Notes: generated by a model not told the origin, from the letters alone. A stretch of 64,000 nt of DNA from Eublepharis macularius (GCF_028583425.1 NC_072807.1:34477001-34541000), one strand, 5' to 3'. Shown: positions 26,801-57,422, counted from the first letter of the stretch. A program made the numbers and translations.

Positions 26801-29289
26801 TAAAACATCTAAAAAGATGCTAAGTTAAGTATGAGGCTCACAGTCCTTTTTTACATCCACAGAGGCTGTGGTCAAAGATGACATGAACAACTACATCAGT
26901 CAATACTACAACGAACCCAGCAGTGGTAAGTTGCATTGCTTACATTCGCTCGCACCCATTTGTTGTGCTGAATTGTTCAGGACAAGACAGAATAGTAAGC
27001 TGGGACTGATAAAACTTATTCTCTGTGGGAGGCCTGATGTCGAAAACTAGAATCTGTGGACCTCAGAACTTATCTGTAAATTGGACTCAGGTGAATGCTT
27101 TTCTCACATGGTCAGAACCTTGCTTATAGTGAGGGGGAAATGTTCCATATATACTCATGGATTCCTTCATTATTCGTGTTCTCTAGGACTGACCTTTCAG
27201 ATTGCAAAGAGGTTTCTGGGGACCAGCTAGGCCTCCCCCTAAAGCCAGCCGTTATTGTAAGATTCAGTGCACATTTGGGTCTGATGAACTGCTCGTTCTC
27301 GGAATCCATAGTCTTCGATTGAAACAGACAAATGCCCGTCCACAGGGGAAAGAGACAAGTCGGTTTAGAGCCTCATGCTGAGAACCTTTTAGAAGGGTTA
27401 AACGGAATGAGTAAAGGATGGAATAGCTTGGCACTAGGGAAGTCCGATGTTAGAGCAGCGGTCACTGGGTCATGCTTCAAATGGATCTCCCCCCCCCTCC
27501 TCTCCCCAGGTTACCCTTATACTCTCTAAAGGATCAACAGGTATCGTTCTGAAACTAGCATACCTTCTAGCGTATTTCATGCACGAGTGCTCACTCTGGG
27601 CTGCTGGGTTGTTGTTTTTTTTCATAGAAGTCAAGCACTTAAAGCTGCTTCCCTGATTTTTTAGGTGGAACTCCACTAAGGGAGTGGAATATTTCTTTTC
27701 CAAAGAAAGTATCCTGTGTTTACATTCTAGTGTGCTTTCATGCATCTCTTGTGACTGCAGAATTAGGAAGCAACGTAGAGCAGTTTCTCGATGCATCCTG
27801 TTACTGCACTCACATGTTGAGAGCCTTAGAAGGGAATCACAGTTTGGGGCTGGGGGTGGGTAGAAGTGGAATAACTAAGAGAAAAAAATCCTCAATCTTT
27901 ACCGTCAAGGTAAAGTTAGTTATTTTGGGCTCAGGCCAGCCAGTTGCTCCCCCATCTTCCCATTCCCTCTGCTTTTTTTCATGGGCATACTCATTTCTTT
28001 ACAGACCATTGTGTGTTTGATGGGGTGGGGTGGTGGTTTAATTCTTTATTTCTAATATATAAAATTGCCTGTAAATTGCGCTCCATTTTTCTACATACTT
28101 CAAGAGCCCCCTGAATGTGCTAAAATCCCTACCGTGTTTGTAGGTGATCCCCTTTTACTACCCAACTAATAAGACGATTGCTCCCTCCCTCCTCCATAAT
28201 TCTGTAGGGTCTCAAGGCTTCAGCAGGCTGGCCCCTATACCTCTGTTTCCCTCGCTTTCCCTTTAACTGGCTCTCAACATCACATACCTCCTGAATCAGG
28301 CATATCCTCGTCGGGCAGTTTTGTTTTGTTTTTTCCCCCTTTTGGGTTAATTTCCAGAGTTGTCTTCTTCTGCATACCTGGAGAAGTTTGCCATTTGTAT
28401 AGAATCTCCCACCTTGCCTGTGGGTGCTCAGCATCAGAGGCGACCCGATATGCTTGGTGCTGCATCACCCGGTTTTTCTGGCATCTCTGTTTGCAACCTT
28501 CTTCAAATTTTAAGGTGTTTATATTCTCCCAACTACTTGGCCGAAGAGTGTAGAACTTCCGAGATACGTTTCCAAGGAAAAACCCCCGTCATTGTTCAGA
28601 CAGAATCTCTTCCAACTTCAGAGGCAGGGAACCTTGTAACATTGACATCATTTCTGTTTTCACATACAGACAGCGGCGTTCCTGAAGCAGCTGTCTGCAT
28701 GATAACCACTGCAGCCATTGATGTACACCAGCCCAACATCTCCTCGGACCTCTTCACGGTGGAAATGCCGATGAAGATGGTGGGAACGAATGGGACTTCC
28801 ACCAGCGTCACCTCCGGCAGTGCCTCCAGGTCCACGGACAGCTCTGTCACAAGAGCCCAGAGTGACAGCAGCCAAACGTTTGGCTCATCCACCGATTGCA
28901 GTACCACCCGGGAGGAGTCCTCCGAGTACTGCCCCTTGGAGAGGGCCCGCAACGAAGCCAAACGCAACCAGGTGGATTCTTCTGCCCACCGAGTTAACAA
29001 CACTGTGGTGCAGGAACTGCTTTCGTCTTTGTCTGAAGATTCTTGCTTGACGCAAAAAGGACTGGTGGACCCTGTCAACCTCAAACTGCCCAGTCCAGCA
29101 GGGTCCACCAAAGCTAGCCCGGAACTGGAGCACCGCATGAATATATACAACAAGAAGAATCAAGAAAGCTTTGGTGTTTTTCAGATAAAGCCAGTGATTC
29201 ACTTCCAACAAAACGCGCCAGTCATTGAGGACAAATACACGTCTTTGGAATCCAAAGAGCAAAAGTTAAACAGGGTCCCAGATTCCTAG
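5824..29289 (+). CDS. TMEM266: TMEM266, 3' part (six coding exons, 394 residues to the stop)
   Basis: Joined exons 5824-5880, 6652-6790, 7917-8032, 13210-13399, 26863-26925 and 28670-29289 give 1185 nt in one open frame, with AG/GT borders and matching phases (0,1,0,1,1). The product matches vertebrate TMEM266 (HVRP1, C15orf27), a plasma-membrane voltage-sensor-domain protein related to the proton channel Hv1 but without a known conducting pore. Seen in order: the end of a voltage-sensor segment (residues 1-19), an S3-like helix (20-40), an S4 segment LRIWRVKRIID with four basic residues (about 55-66), a coiled coil (about 72-130), an acidic linker and a Ser/Thr-rich tail (about 225-290). The N-terminus and first voltage-sensor helices are missing from the window or not recognised in 1-5823. 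The downstream neighbour ETFA is in the opposite orientation, as in human. The identification rests on recalled family sequence, not on a search. Confidence 0.93.
6100..6205 (+). mobile_element. SINE fragment
   Basis: aacccgggttcaagttctca (B-box-like), then tccacctcacagtgttgtga. The hAT element at 6206 inserted at its end, so the SINE is older. Confidence 0.45.
6206..6430. mobile_element. Palindromic hAT-type MITE, family CAGGGCTTTTTT, copy 1
   Basis: Starts CAGGGCTTTTTTTCTG and ends in AAAAAAAGCCATG. Exact 8-bp target duplication GTTGTGAG at 6198-6205 and 6431-6438. Most of the interior is an inverted repeat (arms around gccccctgatctccagac and ggagatcagggggcgggg). 8-bp duplications and the CAGGG terminus fit the hAT superfamily. 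No transposase frame. It lies 221 bp before a TMEM266 voltage-sensor exon. Confidence 0.88.
6652..6790 (+). CDS. TMEM266: TMEM266 exon, S3 and S4 of the voltage sensor
   Basis: A 139-nt exon between attag and gtgagt; starts in phase 0 and ends in phase 1. It encodes VFDGAVIILSLAPMVASTVA (S3), a short loop, and an S4 segment ending LRIWRVKRIID. Basic residues R, R, K and R in S4 are the expected voltage-sensing charges; Hv1 has a comparable LRLWRVARIIN segment. Confidence 0.95.
7312..7515 (-). mobile_element. tRNA-derived SINE, second family, diverged
   Basis: The same order as 11772-11978: gccttatacagagccagacg at the 3' side and the tRNA-like head gcccagtgatagagctttac on the minus strand. 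Diverged copy. Confidence 0.55.
7917..8032 (+). CDS. TMEM266: TMEM266 exon, S4 end and coiled coil
   Basis: A 116-nt exon preceded by ttttag and followed by gtaagg. The split Gly/Ala codon from the previous exon becomes GCT (Ala), so the product reads DAYVLPVKVEMEMVIQQYEK and on through QLERLTQICQEQG. The heptad-like spacing of hydrophobic residues matches the cytosolic coiled coil that follows S4 in Hv1 and TMEM266. Confidence 0.95.
9175..9194. repeat. (GT)n microsatellite
   Basis: A short GT run, aagtgtgtgtgtgtgtgcgtg, in intron. Confidence 0.8.
9718..10591. mobile_element. Non-autonomous hAT-type element, 874 bp
   Basis: An 8-bp target duplication AGTCAAGA lies at 9710-9717 and 10592-10599. 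Ends are ATAGGGGGGTTCAGTC and, on the other strand, AGGGGTATACACTAAAAAG. The interior contains repeated ggatt/aatcc motifs. No coding capacity. Confidence 0.7.
11217..11561. mobile_element. Foldback element, family AGCCAAGCTACAAG, long copy
   Basis: Starts cagccaagctacaagagacg and ends cttgtagtttagctct. Long imperfect arms (gtcgcaatgttagccgggag against ccggctaacattgcgac) around a core of repeated ttcc/gaagg sequence. It shares only its outer 15-20 bp with the other copies. Confidence 0.75.
11772..11978 (-). mobile_element. tRNA-derived SINE, second family
   Basis: Minus strand: gggcatggctcagtggtaga and gcatctgcttggcattcaga, then caggttcaatccccagcatc: a tRNA-like head with A and B boxes. Body ends ggtccatcaaggtcaacatt in + orientation. 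A frequent squamate family. Confidence 0.7.
12813..12916. repeat. Palindromic interspersed repeat
   Basis: The arms tcactgggatatgctgagga and tccccagcatcctccagtga extend inward with cactctggtat/ataccagagtg. The centre ctatagtttaaaccata is itself partly palindromic. A short non-autonomous DNA element is the likely origin. Confidence 0.65.
13210..13399 (+). CDS. TMEM266: TMEM266 exon, end of coiled coil and acidic linker
   Basis: A 190-nt exon (phase 0 in, phase 1 out) between ctaccacag and gtgagt. It continues the coiled coil (FEIRQLRAHLAQQDLDLAAE) and then an acidic linker with DSDDETTENITE. An open frame runs upstream of it to 13096, but that part is intron: the acceptor is strong and the protein family starts at FEIRQL. 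Confidence 0.94.
14040..14205. mobile_element. Penelope-like fragments, inverted pair
   Basis: gtagccgggttagtctgttg and ccttaaagactaacaagatt at the left, and ataaaatcttgttagtcttt at the right. Diverged arms without a recognisable hammerhead core. Confidence 0.55.
14331..14590. mobile_element. Palindromic hAT-type MITE, family CAGGGCTTTTTT, copy 2
   Basis: Starts CAGGGCTTTTTTTCAGC and ends AAAAAAGCCCTG. Exact 8-bp target duplication GTCTTAAT at 14323-14330 and 14591-14598. It has the same palindromic interior as copy 1, but in the opposite orientation of its outer arms. Confidence 0.9.
14618..14810 (+). repeat. Interspersed repeat, 'aggttgccaactcc' family
   Basis: ggattgccatctctggctag, then catggagatttgggggcgat, and ttgtaattccaggagaagg. 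About 200-bp units with these blocks recur five times in the window. Starts right after the hAT copy 14331-14590. Confidence 0.6.
14812..15474 (+). mobile_element. CR1-like LINE 3' end
   Basis: The frame around 14904-15140 encodes LNFRRNFLTDRVVPQWNRLP and QEVVGSPSLEVFKKSLD. The following UTR (gggccagatagggtgagtat) ends with gggttggattagatgaccct and gctctgtgtttctatg. Confidence 0.75.
16492..17070. mobile_element. hAT-type MITE, family TAGAGATGGGCACGAAC, copy B with tandem repeat
   Basis: Starts TAGAGATGGGTACGAACC and ends GGTTCGTGCCCATTTCTG. Exact 8-bp target duplication TTCTGAAT at 16484-16491 and 17071-17078. Longer than its relatives because the interior carries a 115-bp tandem repeat instead of the usual core. 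Confidence 0.9.
16641..16937. repeat. Tandem repeat, 2.6 copies of about 115 bp
   Basis: Units start at 16641, 16756 and 16870. Each contains cagctgatccaagc, a gtggggg-tgaaatgc stretch, cgctgcgaagcagcaggga and gcatttaaaccc. Units are similar but not identical. The array makes minus-strand reading frames that look like genes but are repeat translations. Confidence 0.85.
17395..17595 (-). mobile_element. 5S-rRNA-derived SINE
   Basis: The minus strand contains cttgatcttgtcggatcttg, aactaagcatggttggccct and ggttagtacttggatgggag, followed by gcaatggcaaaccacctctg. More diverged from 5S rRNA than 41734-41921. Confidence 0.8.
18861..19051. mobile_element. Foldback element, family GGCCAAGCTACAAGTGAC, copy 3
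   Basis: Starts gtgggccatgctacaagtga and ends tcacttgtagcttggccctg. The interior is closely similar to 313-508. Right end CAGGGCCAAGC (reverse strand) resembles hAT termini. No exact 8-bp duplication found. Confidence 0.8.
20190..20615. mobile_element. hAT-type element, relative with terminus CGGGGCTCATTTC
   Basis: Ends are CGGGGCTCATTTC and GAAATGACCCCTG, imperfect inverted repeats. Exact 8-bp target duplication GTTATGAG at 20182-20189 and 20616-20623. The interior has repeated cattttgggcc motifs and tandem atgctaatgag units near the right end. No coding capacity. Confidence 0.85.
22771..23151. mobile_element. hAT-type MITE, family TAGAGATGGGCACGAAC, copy C
   Basis: Starts TAGAGATGGGCACGAACTG and ends CAGTTCGTGGCCATCTCTA. 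Exact 8-bp target duplication ATCCTCAC at 22763-22770 and 23152-23159. Core in the orientation opposite to copy A. Confidence 0.92.
25068..25238 (-). mobile_element. LINE 3' end, reverse
   Basis: tagagccctagatttggaag and gagggcctccagtccaatgc are the complement of the LINE tail seen at 15420-15470, so the fragment is on the minus strand. Confidence 0.6.
25240..25306 (-). mobile_element. Penelope-like fragment
   Basis: The minus strand reads gactctcgaaagcttaaaaa then aggtcctaatggacttgaat, like the hammerhead 3' half and the following block at 53240-53300. Confidence 0.5.
25810..26066. mobile_element. hAT-type element, partial copy of the 20190 family
   Basis: Begins CAGGGCTCCTTTTGAGGGGG and shares the following gaacgtgcaggaacgcagttccgg stretch in diverged form, plus the cattttgggcc repeats, with 20190-20615. 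The right terminus is missing, so it is truncated. Confidence 0.65.
26453..26696 (-). mobile_element. Sauria-type SINE
   Basis: Minus-strand copy with the same head (gtagtggttaagagtgatgg), body and tail (cctgaagggcggtatataaa). It lies about 170 bp before a TMEM266 exon. Confidence 0.8.
26863..26925 (+). CDS. TMEM266: TMEM266 exon, short linker exon
   Basis: A 63-nt exon (phase 1 in and out) between tccacag and gtaagt, encoding EAVVKDDMNNYISQYYNEPS plus a split Asp codon. It joins in frame to both neighbours across introns of 13.5 kb and 1.7 kb. The DDMN-YISQYYN stretch is characteristic of TMEM266. Confidence 0.92.
26926..28669 (+). other. TMEM266 last intron, 1.7 kb
   Basis: Between matching phase-1 borders. 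No repeat family recognised; a C/T-rich run at 27489-27508 and a pyrimidine-rich end before the acceptor. Confidence 0.85.
28670..29289 (+). CDS. TMEM266: TMEM266 last coding exon with stop
   Basis: A 620-nt exon after cacatacag encodes the last 206 residues and the TAG stop at 29287-29289. It begins with DSGVPEAAVCM, has a Ser/Thr-rich low-complexity stretch in the middle, and ends with a better conserved block near QESFGVFQIKPVIHFQ and LESKEQKLNRVP. Base composition is clearly richer in G+C than the flanking intron, as expected for coding sequence. The frame stays open upstream to 28360, but that part is intronic. Confidence 0.95.
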
Positions 29290-29443
29290 TCCCTTTGCCA
29301 CAAGGGTGGACGGGGGGGAGGGCTTAACCATAAAGGAGATGCTTCTCAAGGGGGACATCCCAAAGCTTTAAAAGGGGTCCTCTGAACCATCCCTGGGTGG
29401 GTATTTTGCGCAGATTGGAACGAGTTGAATAATCATTTTTTTT

Positions 29444-29449
29444 AATAAA
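29444..29449 (+). terminator. Candidate poly(A) signal 1, TMEM266
   Basis: AATAAA 155 bp after the stop codon, in an AT-rich run. Used as a proximal signal only if followed by a suitable GU-rich element, which is not obvious here. Confidence 0.4.
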
Positions 29450-29834
29450 AAATGCATGAGTTGTGAGAGCCAGCACGAAAAACAAACTTGACGTCTCTAC
29501 CATCAGAAGTCCATCAAAGGTGGGTGGGGAACCACTCTGTTAAAACAATGACCTCAAAGATGTATAGATTCTTAACATGTTTTTTTAAACAAAAGTATTC
29601 ACACAATCCCACAATTTTTATGGAATTCTGGACAATCTTCTATCAGGTGAGGTTTCAGCAGGGTATGGTACAAGCAGATACAAACTTCTCTCCTTCTACA
29701 ATTTCTTACGGTTTTCCTTTGTACATGACGGATATAAAATCCCTTTGTATAAATATGGTAATTATTTTTGTTCTTCCAAAGGAGGAAAAAAAACCACTTT
29801 TTCAAGGAGCACTTTGAATGACGCAGATCAAAGA

Positions 29835-29840
29835 AATAAA
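29835..29840 (+). terminator. Candidate poly(A) signal 2, TMEM266
   Basis: AATAAA followed by aagtgtgatctcttttta, a GT/T-rich stretch of the type found downstream of cleavage sites. The better of the two candidates. Confidence 0.55.
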
Positions 29841-30397
29841 AAGTGTGATCTCTTTTTATTTTTGGCATGGACTTTGAGGAAAAAAATATTTTGACAAAAA
29901 AAGTTGTCGCATCTGAGACAACAGAGTGAAATGGACGTTTTACAAATAACAGTTTTAATTAAAAAAAAATTAAAGAAATTTCTAAATGTTGTCTCATTTT
30001 TCTAACCATGGAACTGGTAACAAGAGTTTAAAGTTTTGCTTTACAGGTTATTTTTGAAGAACAAGTTCTTAATGTAATTGATTGATTAAACTTAATTAGT
30101 TTTTCATCATTTCTGTGTACTTGCCCCATCTTATCTGTCAGACCTTGGTATGTGGAGTTTTCTTATGTCACTCTGCAGAGCTGGGTCACATAAGGCACCC
30201 AAACGTGTCTATGAAATTGAGCCACTGGGTTTAACAAACCAGGCTTCTCTTAAATCTCCTGTGTGTGTGTGTGTTTGTGAGTGAAGATGTAGGCCACACC
30301 ATTGACAATGTGTGTCAGGTGGCTAACGTGGTAGACAGATGAGTTCATCCATATTTTGCTGCTACCACGGTAAGACTATAAACACTTTTCAGCATTT

Positions 30398-30800
30398 ATT
30401 TATTTATTATTTTATTTATGTCATTTATAGTCCGCCTTTCTCACTGAGACTCAAAGCGGATTACAGTGTGAGATTAGTACAGTCAATTTCAAGGACATTT
30501 CCATAAAGAGTGCCATATGGTAAATAAACACAATTTTACAAAGACATAGCATTAGTAAGAATCCAATACAGAGTTGAAGAAATGCTGAAACAGAACATAA
30601 GCAATTCTAGGGCGGACGTTAGACCACATGAAGCACAAGTAGCTCATAGGAGCACATATTTAAGAAACAGTTAGTACAAAAGGCAACATAGCAGTGAAGT
30701 CTATGGTCCTTAACTCATTAGCAAAGCATCTGAGAGCCCCTCCCTACAATACAAAAGCCTTGTTGAATAAATCAGGTTTGTGTCCTTTGCAGAAAGCTGG
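30398..30800 (-). mobile_element. LINE 3' fragment (L2-like tail)
   Basis: Begins with ttatttatttat and atagtccgcctttctcactg, the reverse of the tail in 43300-43412 and 54780-54833. The body continues to at least 30800 without a clear frame. Confidence 0.55.
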
Positions 30801-31005
30801 GAGAGTATCTTTTGTGCTCCCTGTCCCATATTTCTTGCTGCTCTGGGACTCTTCTTGTCTTTCTCCGAAACAACTCACAGTTGCAGGGATTGATGTATTG
30901 TAAACTCGCTCCTTGTTACAGAAGCAGCGTTGGTAATGGCCTCTTCTTGCAAGATCCAGTTCATATTCAGCCTCCAGCAATGGGGTCTGGCTCAAGTGTT
31001 TCAAT

Positions 31006-31377
31006 TAGAGATGGGCACGAACTGAAATACGAACCAAAATTCATGATAAATCAGGCTGGTTCGTGGTTCGTGAACCAGCGGTTCATCCAATCCCATTTCT
31101 GACGAACCACCACGAACTTCAGGCTGGTTCGTTTGGTTCATTTTTCAGTTAATCACTGCAGACGGCCTGGCGCCAGTCAATCAGTTTCCTAGGCAATGGG
31201 ATGGACTCTCGGCAGACCTTCTGCTGATCCGGAAGTGGTGATTTGCTGACCCGGAAGTGACATTTTCACGGACCAAAGCGAACCGATTCATGAACCGGGG
31301 CAGGTTCGTGGTTCATGAAACGTGACAAGCCACAAACCGCATGGTTTGGTTTTTTTTCTGGTTCGTGCCCATCTCTA
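31006..31377. mobile_element. hAT-type MITE, family TAGAGATGGGCACGAAC, copy D
   Basis: Starts TAGAGATGGGCACGAACTG and ends GGTTCGTGCCCATCTCTA. Exact 8-bp target duplication GTTTCAAT at 30998-31005 and 31378-31385. Intergenic; closely similar to copy C. Confidence 0.92.
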
Positions 31378-32021
31378 GTTTCAATGTCTCTGGTTTGGCA
31401 TGGGCAAGCACCTTTCTATGGTTGTCTCCCTTGTGATCAGAGCAGGCCACCTCTGGCACTCGTGCCAAATACCTAAGAGCAGGGCTGTTCCCCCCCCCAT
31501 GCAACCAAGATAAAGTTCTACGAGTGGCAGCACCGCTGGAATGGTGGCATGGGAGTAGATAGGGGGCATTGGGTTATCGGTGAGTATCTCCAGTACCTGT
31601 GCAGCTGCAAGAAGAGTCTGAAGCAAGCCCCTGTTGTATTCGCTGCAGCAATGGGGCTTGCTTTGCTCCCTGTGGGTCTGGTCAAGTACAACCCCCTAAG
31701 TCGTCTTTACCAGCACAGCAACATCTTTGCAGACAATTTTTTTTGGCATTGAGGCCAGAATGTTTCCTACCACTGCCGCTATGTCACTAGCTGATGTGGG
31801 GGTGAGCTGACATTTTGGGCAGACCAGTTTGTCCAGTCGTGGGGAGGAGAGTTGGACATTTTCTTGGACGATTCCCTTCGGCTGTCTTACAGCACCCATC
31901 CCTGCCAATTCAGATGCTTTGGCTTGCTCGGTCTTAAAGCAGTGTGTATATTGATCGCTGCTTAATTGGCAGGTTCGTCATACTCTGAATCATACTTGAC
32001 TTCTCTGTGACAGGGAAGCAT

Positions 32022-32275
32022 TGTTAATAATAATATTTGATTTATATTCCACCCTTCAGGACAACTTAATGCCCACTCAGAGAGGTTTACAAAGTATGCC
32101 ATTATTATGCCCTACACTACAAAACATCCTGTGAGGTGGATGGGGCTGAGAGAGCTCTGAGAGAGCTGTGACTGTCCCAAGGTCACCCAGCTACCTTCAA
32201 GCGGAATAATGGAGAATCAAACCCAGTTCTCCAGATTAGAGTCCCGCACTCTTAACCACTACACCAAACTGGCTC
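32022..32275 (-). mobile_element. Sauria-type SINE
   Basis: Minus strand: agccagtttggtgtagtggt, then agagtgcgggactctaatct, and the tail cctgaagggtggaatataaa. Intergenic. Confidence 0.8.
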
Positions 32276-35200
32276 TTGACAATTGAGGAATGTTCTCAGA
32301 GCTGAACTTTATCCATTCAGAAAAATTCTGCAGTACAGCCCTCCTGGGACTAATACTCTTCAGAATGCAGGTAAACTGAGATTGAACATTTGTTTTGAAA
32401 GCAGTTGAGGGCAAAATCTTGGTATACCCAACAAGGTGGGAAGGTTAGCCTAGAGCCATTTGCTTGGCAGGTGTCCACCGTGCAGGAGATGAGAGAGGGG
32501 TAGAAGCATTCAGGGCAGGAAATCTCTTTATGTGCGTTCACTTTCCAAGATGGTAGATCAGTCCTTCAGGATCAGTTCTTAAAATGGTGTGGGTGTATGC
32601 TCATTTGAACATTTAGAGTTCGGGTAAAAATGAGAAAAGGGCCTACTGCTGTGTCCTCAAACGGCAAAGTCTTTTTCTGCTACTTCTCCAATTAGTGCAA
32701 ATTAAGAGGTGATCTGGAAACAAACTTGCACAACCCCTCATTCATTTCAAGGAGATGGGGCCGCAGTTCCCGCTGAATTGTGTACACCAGAAATTTCCCA
32801 CCCTCCACTTCATTGCATGCAACCCCAGACAAGTCACCCTTGCGGTCGCCAGAGAAACGGCTGCTTATCAGCTGTAGACTGCAAAGCAAGCAAGACAGGA
32901 GAGGCCAATATACAGATCAGAGGTCTTGGGAGCTGAAAGCTAGACGGGCAGATGGGCTCGGAGTCCCAGCAGCTGGAGATGATATCTGGCAACAGTCCCA
33001 TCTATCTCCTGTGGGTATTATTATTTTTAATACTTTTGTAAAGCAGCTAAAGGGATTCTGCTTTTCCAGTCACATCAGGACACCGGGTGCTCTGCTTCTT
33101 GCCGTTGACATGTTATCTGTGTTAGCATTAGTGACTGCGCTGAGAAGGGGGGGGGAGGATAGCAAAGCAAGGATAGGAAATAAGTGGACAGAGGCGGCTG
33201 ATACCCAAAGAGACGAGACCAACCCTTTCTGATTCTTTTGTGAGGTTATGATTATGCTCGCTCTGGAGTGCAGAAATTCATTGCCCAAATCGGAAATGAT
33301 AGCCGCAAGCACAGATGGCTTTAAAGGGGGGTTAGGCCATTTCGTGGAGGTCTATCGCTGGCTAAATGGCATCTCCACATCCAGAGGCAGTAAACTTTTG
33401 AATACCAGTGCCAGGAGGCAACATCAGGGGAAGGCCCTGTTTATTTAGCTCTCCAAGGCAACGTTGACCGCTGTGTGAAACAGCATCCTGGACAAGACGG
33501 TCACTGGTTTTAATTCAGCAGAGCTCTTATGTTCAGAGAGGGATTTTTGTCCCGACAGAATTTTAACAGTTGATGCTCGGACATTAACTGGACTCATTGT
33601 TCCATGTGTTAAATATTCTTCTGGGGGGGGGGTTCTGCTCAGTGAAAAAATTCTTTAGCGGCGCTTGCATGGATTCATTCGACAGCCCCTTAAGATTTGC
33701 CTGTTTTGTTTGCACTCTCTACCGCCCACTGTATCAATGTGACACCGTTGCCATTCTGAGTAATTCACCTTTCACAGTGTCAGAACAGTCGAAGCTTTTA
33801 ACATTTAAGTCAGAATACCTGCTAGATTTTTTTCTACTGCTCCATCTCCCCAAGTTCCTGTTAAAAACCCAGCTGCTAAAGTCAGAGCTTTCTTAAAAGT
33901 GCCTCCAGCAATACAGCAGCTATTTGCAGCAACAGGCTGTTGTTAACAGGTCCAGAGAGCTCCTTGGAGGGTCCCTTGGAGAAGATCTTAAATGCAGATA
34001 TGCCCATCTCTTTTCTGTTAAGCCTGGCAGTTGCTGGACAGCAAGTATGATTTAATCGCCCAGTGCTCATATCTCCTGCTCTGTTGTGATCTGTGTATTT
34101 AGTGCGAAGACCATTGGCCAAACCTGGTGTCCATCATGGGATTTGTAAATTCCACCCTATTAGCAGACCTAATCTGACGGTGATGCAATTAGACAGCCTA
34201 CATCACTGGCAAGAGAGAATAGTTGTTGCTGTAACCAGACCGCCAACCTCAGAGACAGCTTGTCGGTGGTGGTTAGGCTTAAGGAGACAAAGAAACCACA
34301 CAGTTGAAAGGTACAAGGCGCAGAACCGTTGTGTCGACCGAGAGGAAGCTCATGAGGGGTCTGCAATAAATCTAGTGCTACCACAGCGGATTCCCATAAA
34401 TGATCCAAGCCCCTGGGAGCTGGAAAGGAATATTCCCCAGTAAGCTTACTGGGAGGGGTTGTTACAGAAATGAGAAGCGAGCTGGGAAAAACTGACACAG
34501 TGCAAGCTGTACTGAAACCTATATAATGCTTCTCCTGTGTTCACCACTAGCCTACTCATTGACAATGGACAACGCCTGATTGCATTGGGACAGACCACTG
34601 TAAATAAAAGCTGGGGAGGGTCTCCTCTTAAACTGTGGGGTACACTCTCTCTTTTCTTTCTTTAGATCAACCACAGCTGAGAATTATTGCCTTTGGCTGC
34701 TTGGTCGGCCCACGGCCTTCTTCACGAAGCACTTGCTACTTTAGCTTGGGCTGCTTAGAGCAGCGCTATGTGGTCTTGTCTGGTGGTACTTGATGGGTAG
34801 CAGGTCAAGGGCAGAACATGTTTTGAACGAGAGCAGGGAAAGAGGGAGCCCTTGAAGGGACTGGCCCTAAATCTCACTCTGTTCAACCACATTTCTAAGT
34901 GAAGCTACCTTCTGCAGAATCAAAACGCTGTTCCATCTACCAAGTATTGTCCACTGCTGGGCAGCGACTCATTTGATCCTGAGCAAAAGGCTTTCTACGC
35001 TCCGTTGTCTGGGATCTTGTCAATCGGGATTCAGCACGGGGCCTTCGGCAAGCAATACGAGGAAGTGCCACCGTGCAATCGTGTGGAATCCTAGAATTCT
35101 CTATCCAGAGCATACTAATAGCAACAGCTGGGTCTGATGGTGGCTGCTGCCAGAATAAGCAGCCACAGATCTCCGATCATTATTTTATATGCAGCATTCT

Positions 35201-35302
35201 ATAGTGTTGTAGAACAGCAGCCTAAAGTCAACTGTGTACACTTGTAAAAATCTGCACCTATCAGTTTCATCTTTGGGTTAAGTAAATGTTTAACAACTCT
35301 GA

Positions 35303-35470
35303 CTTGGATAGCTCAGGTGAGCCTGATCTCATCAGACCTCAGAAGCTAAGCAGGGTCGGCCTTGGTTAGTAATTGGATGGGAGACCTCCCATGAAGCCCA
35401 GGGCTGCACAGGCAGGCAATGGCAAATCAACTCTCTTAGTCTCTTGCCATGAAAACATCACCATAAGTCA
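35303..35470 (+). mobile_element. 5S-rRNA-derived SINE
   Basis: Plus-strand cctgatctcatcagacctca, gaagctaagcagggtcggcc and aattggatgggagacctccc, then gcaggcaatggcaaatcaac. Ends 230 bp before the inferred ETFA 3' end. Confidence 0.8.
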
Positions 35471-35699
35471 CCACCAAATGCCTAGCAAGTGTTTCTGTCC
35501 AGCAGGGATAATTAACTTGAGTTTTGGGGCAGCTCGGAGAATGGCTTGCTGTTTAGGAATGCATTTATGAACAACACAAAATTGTTTGATCTTGCAAAAC
35601 AAGGCCTTGCCATGTGTTAGAATAGTTAAAAGGCTAGATATCTTGTAGGCTGATGATGGCGGGGTGGGGCTAGAGTGACTGTGCATATCAGTCCATTGT

Positions 35700-35931
35700 A
35701 AAATCATGTCAGTTGTATATTTTATTACAGAATTAGAAAAATCTTCAAGAAAATAGTTTGTAGCCAAATGGAAACCAGAAAAAAAGGCAGATCAGTATAT
35801 TACAAGGCATTTAAACATAATCCAGAACATAAATTTTGGCAATTGACTGAACTGTAAATTATTGTTTCAGTTTTGGTAAACGATAATTTAGGAGAATTTT
35901 ACTTTCTTCTCTGAACAAGGCAGCTCGAATT
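35700..35931 (-). other. ETFA: ETFA 3' UTR with poly(A) signal
   Basis: AT-rich, non-repetitive sequence after the stop. On the minus strand an AATAAA lies at 35721-35726, about 205 nt after the stop, so cleavage is expected near 35700. Confidence 0.6.
35721..35726 (-). terminator. ETFA poly(A) signal AATAAA
   Basis: Minus-strand AATAAA in the context ctgtaataaaatatac. It is the only canonical hexamer close to the stop codon. Confidence 0.6.
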
Positions 35932-57365
<21,434 letters not shown>

Positions 57366-57422
57366 GGCCGGCCGCTCCGCTCCCCGCTCGGTCCCAGCTG
57401 ACTTCCAAGGCACCTCACCGGG

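Larger units (their letters stand above)
13400..26862 (+). other. TMEM266 intron, 13.5 kb
   Basis: The longest intron of the gene within the window. Repeats are listed separately. 15480-16490, 17600-18850, 19060-20180, 20640-22760 and 23160-25060 hold no gene or repeat that I recognise. Confidence 0.85.
29290..29860 (+). other. TMEM266: TMEM266 3' UTR
   Basis: Non-coding, AT-rich sequence after the stop, up to just beyond the second candidate poly(A) signal. The end is inferred; a longer form reaching about 30.1 kb cannot be excluded. Confidence 0.6.
29861..35699. other. Intergenic region between convergent TMEM266 and ETFA
   Basis: Contains a LINE fragment (30398-30800), a hAT element (31006-31377), a Sauria-type SINE (32022-32275) and a 5S-derived SINE (35303-35470). 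32300-35290 holds no repeat or gene that I recognise. Confidence 0.75.

Noticed and set aside
28360..28669. 5' extension of the last TMEM266 exon
   Set aside because: Open by chance; there is a good acceptor at 28668-28669 and the protein family joins at DSGVPE.
28790..29050. Overlapping + strand frame within the last TMEM266 exon
   Set aside because: Alternative frame of the same coding exon with Pro/Ala-rich content caused by the main frame's composition.
28596..29153. 185-codon antisense frame over the last TMEM266 exon
   Set aside because: A shadow of the GC-rich coding exon; no splice sites, no recognised family.
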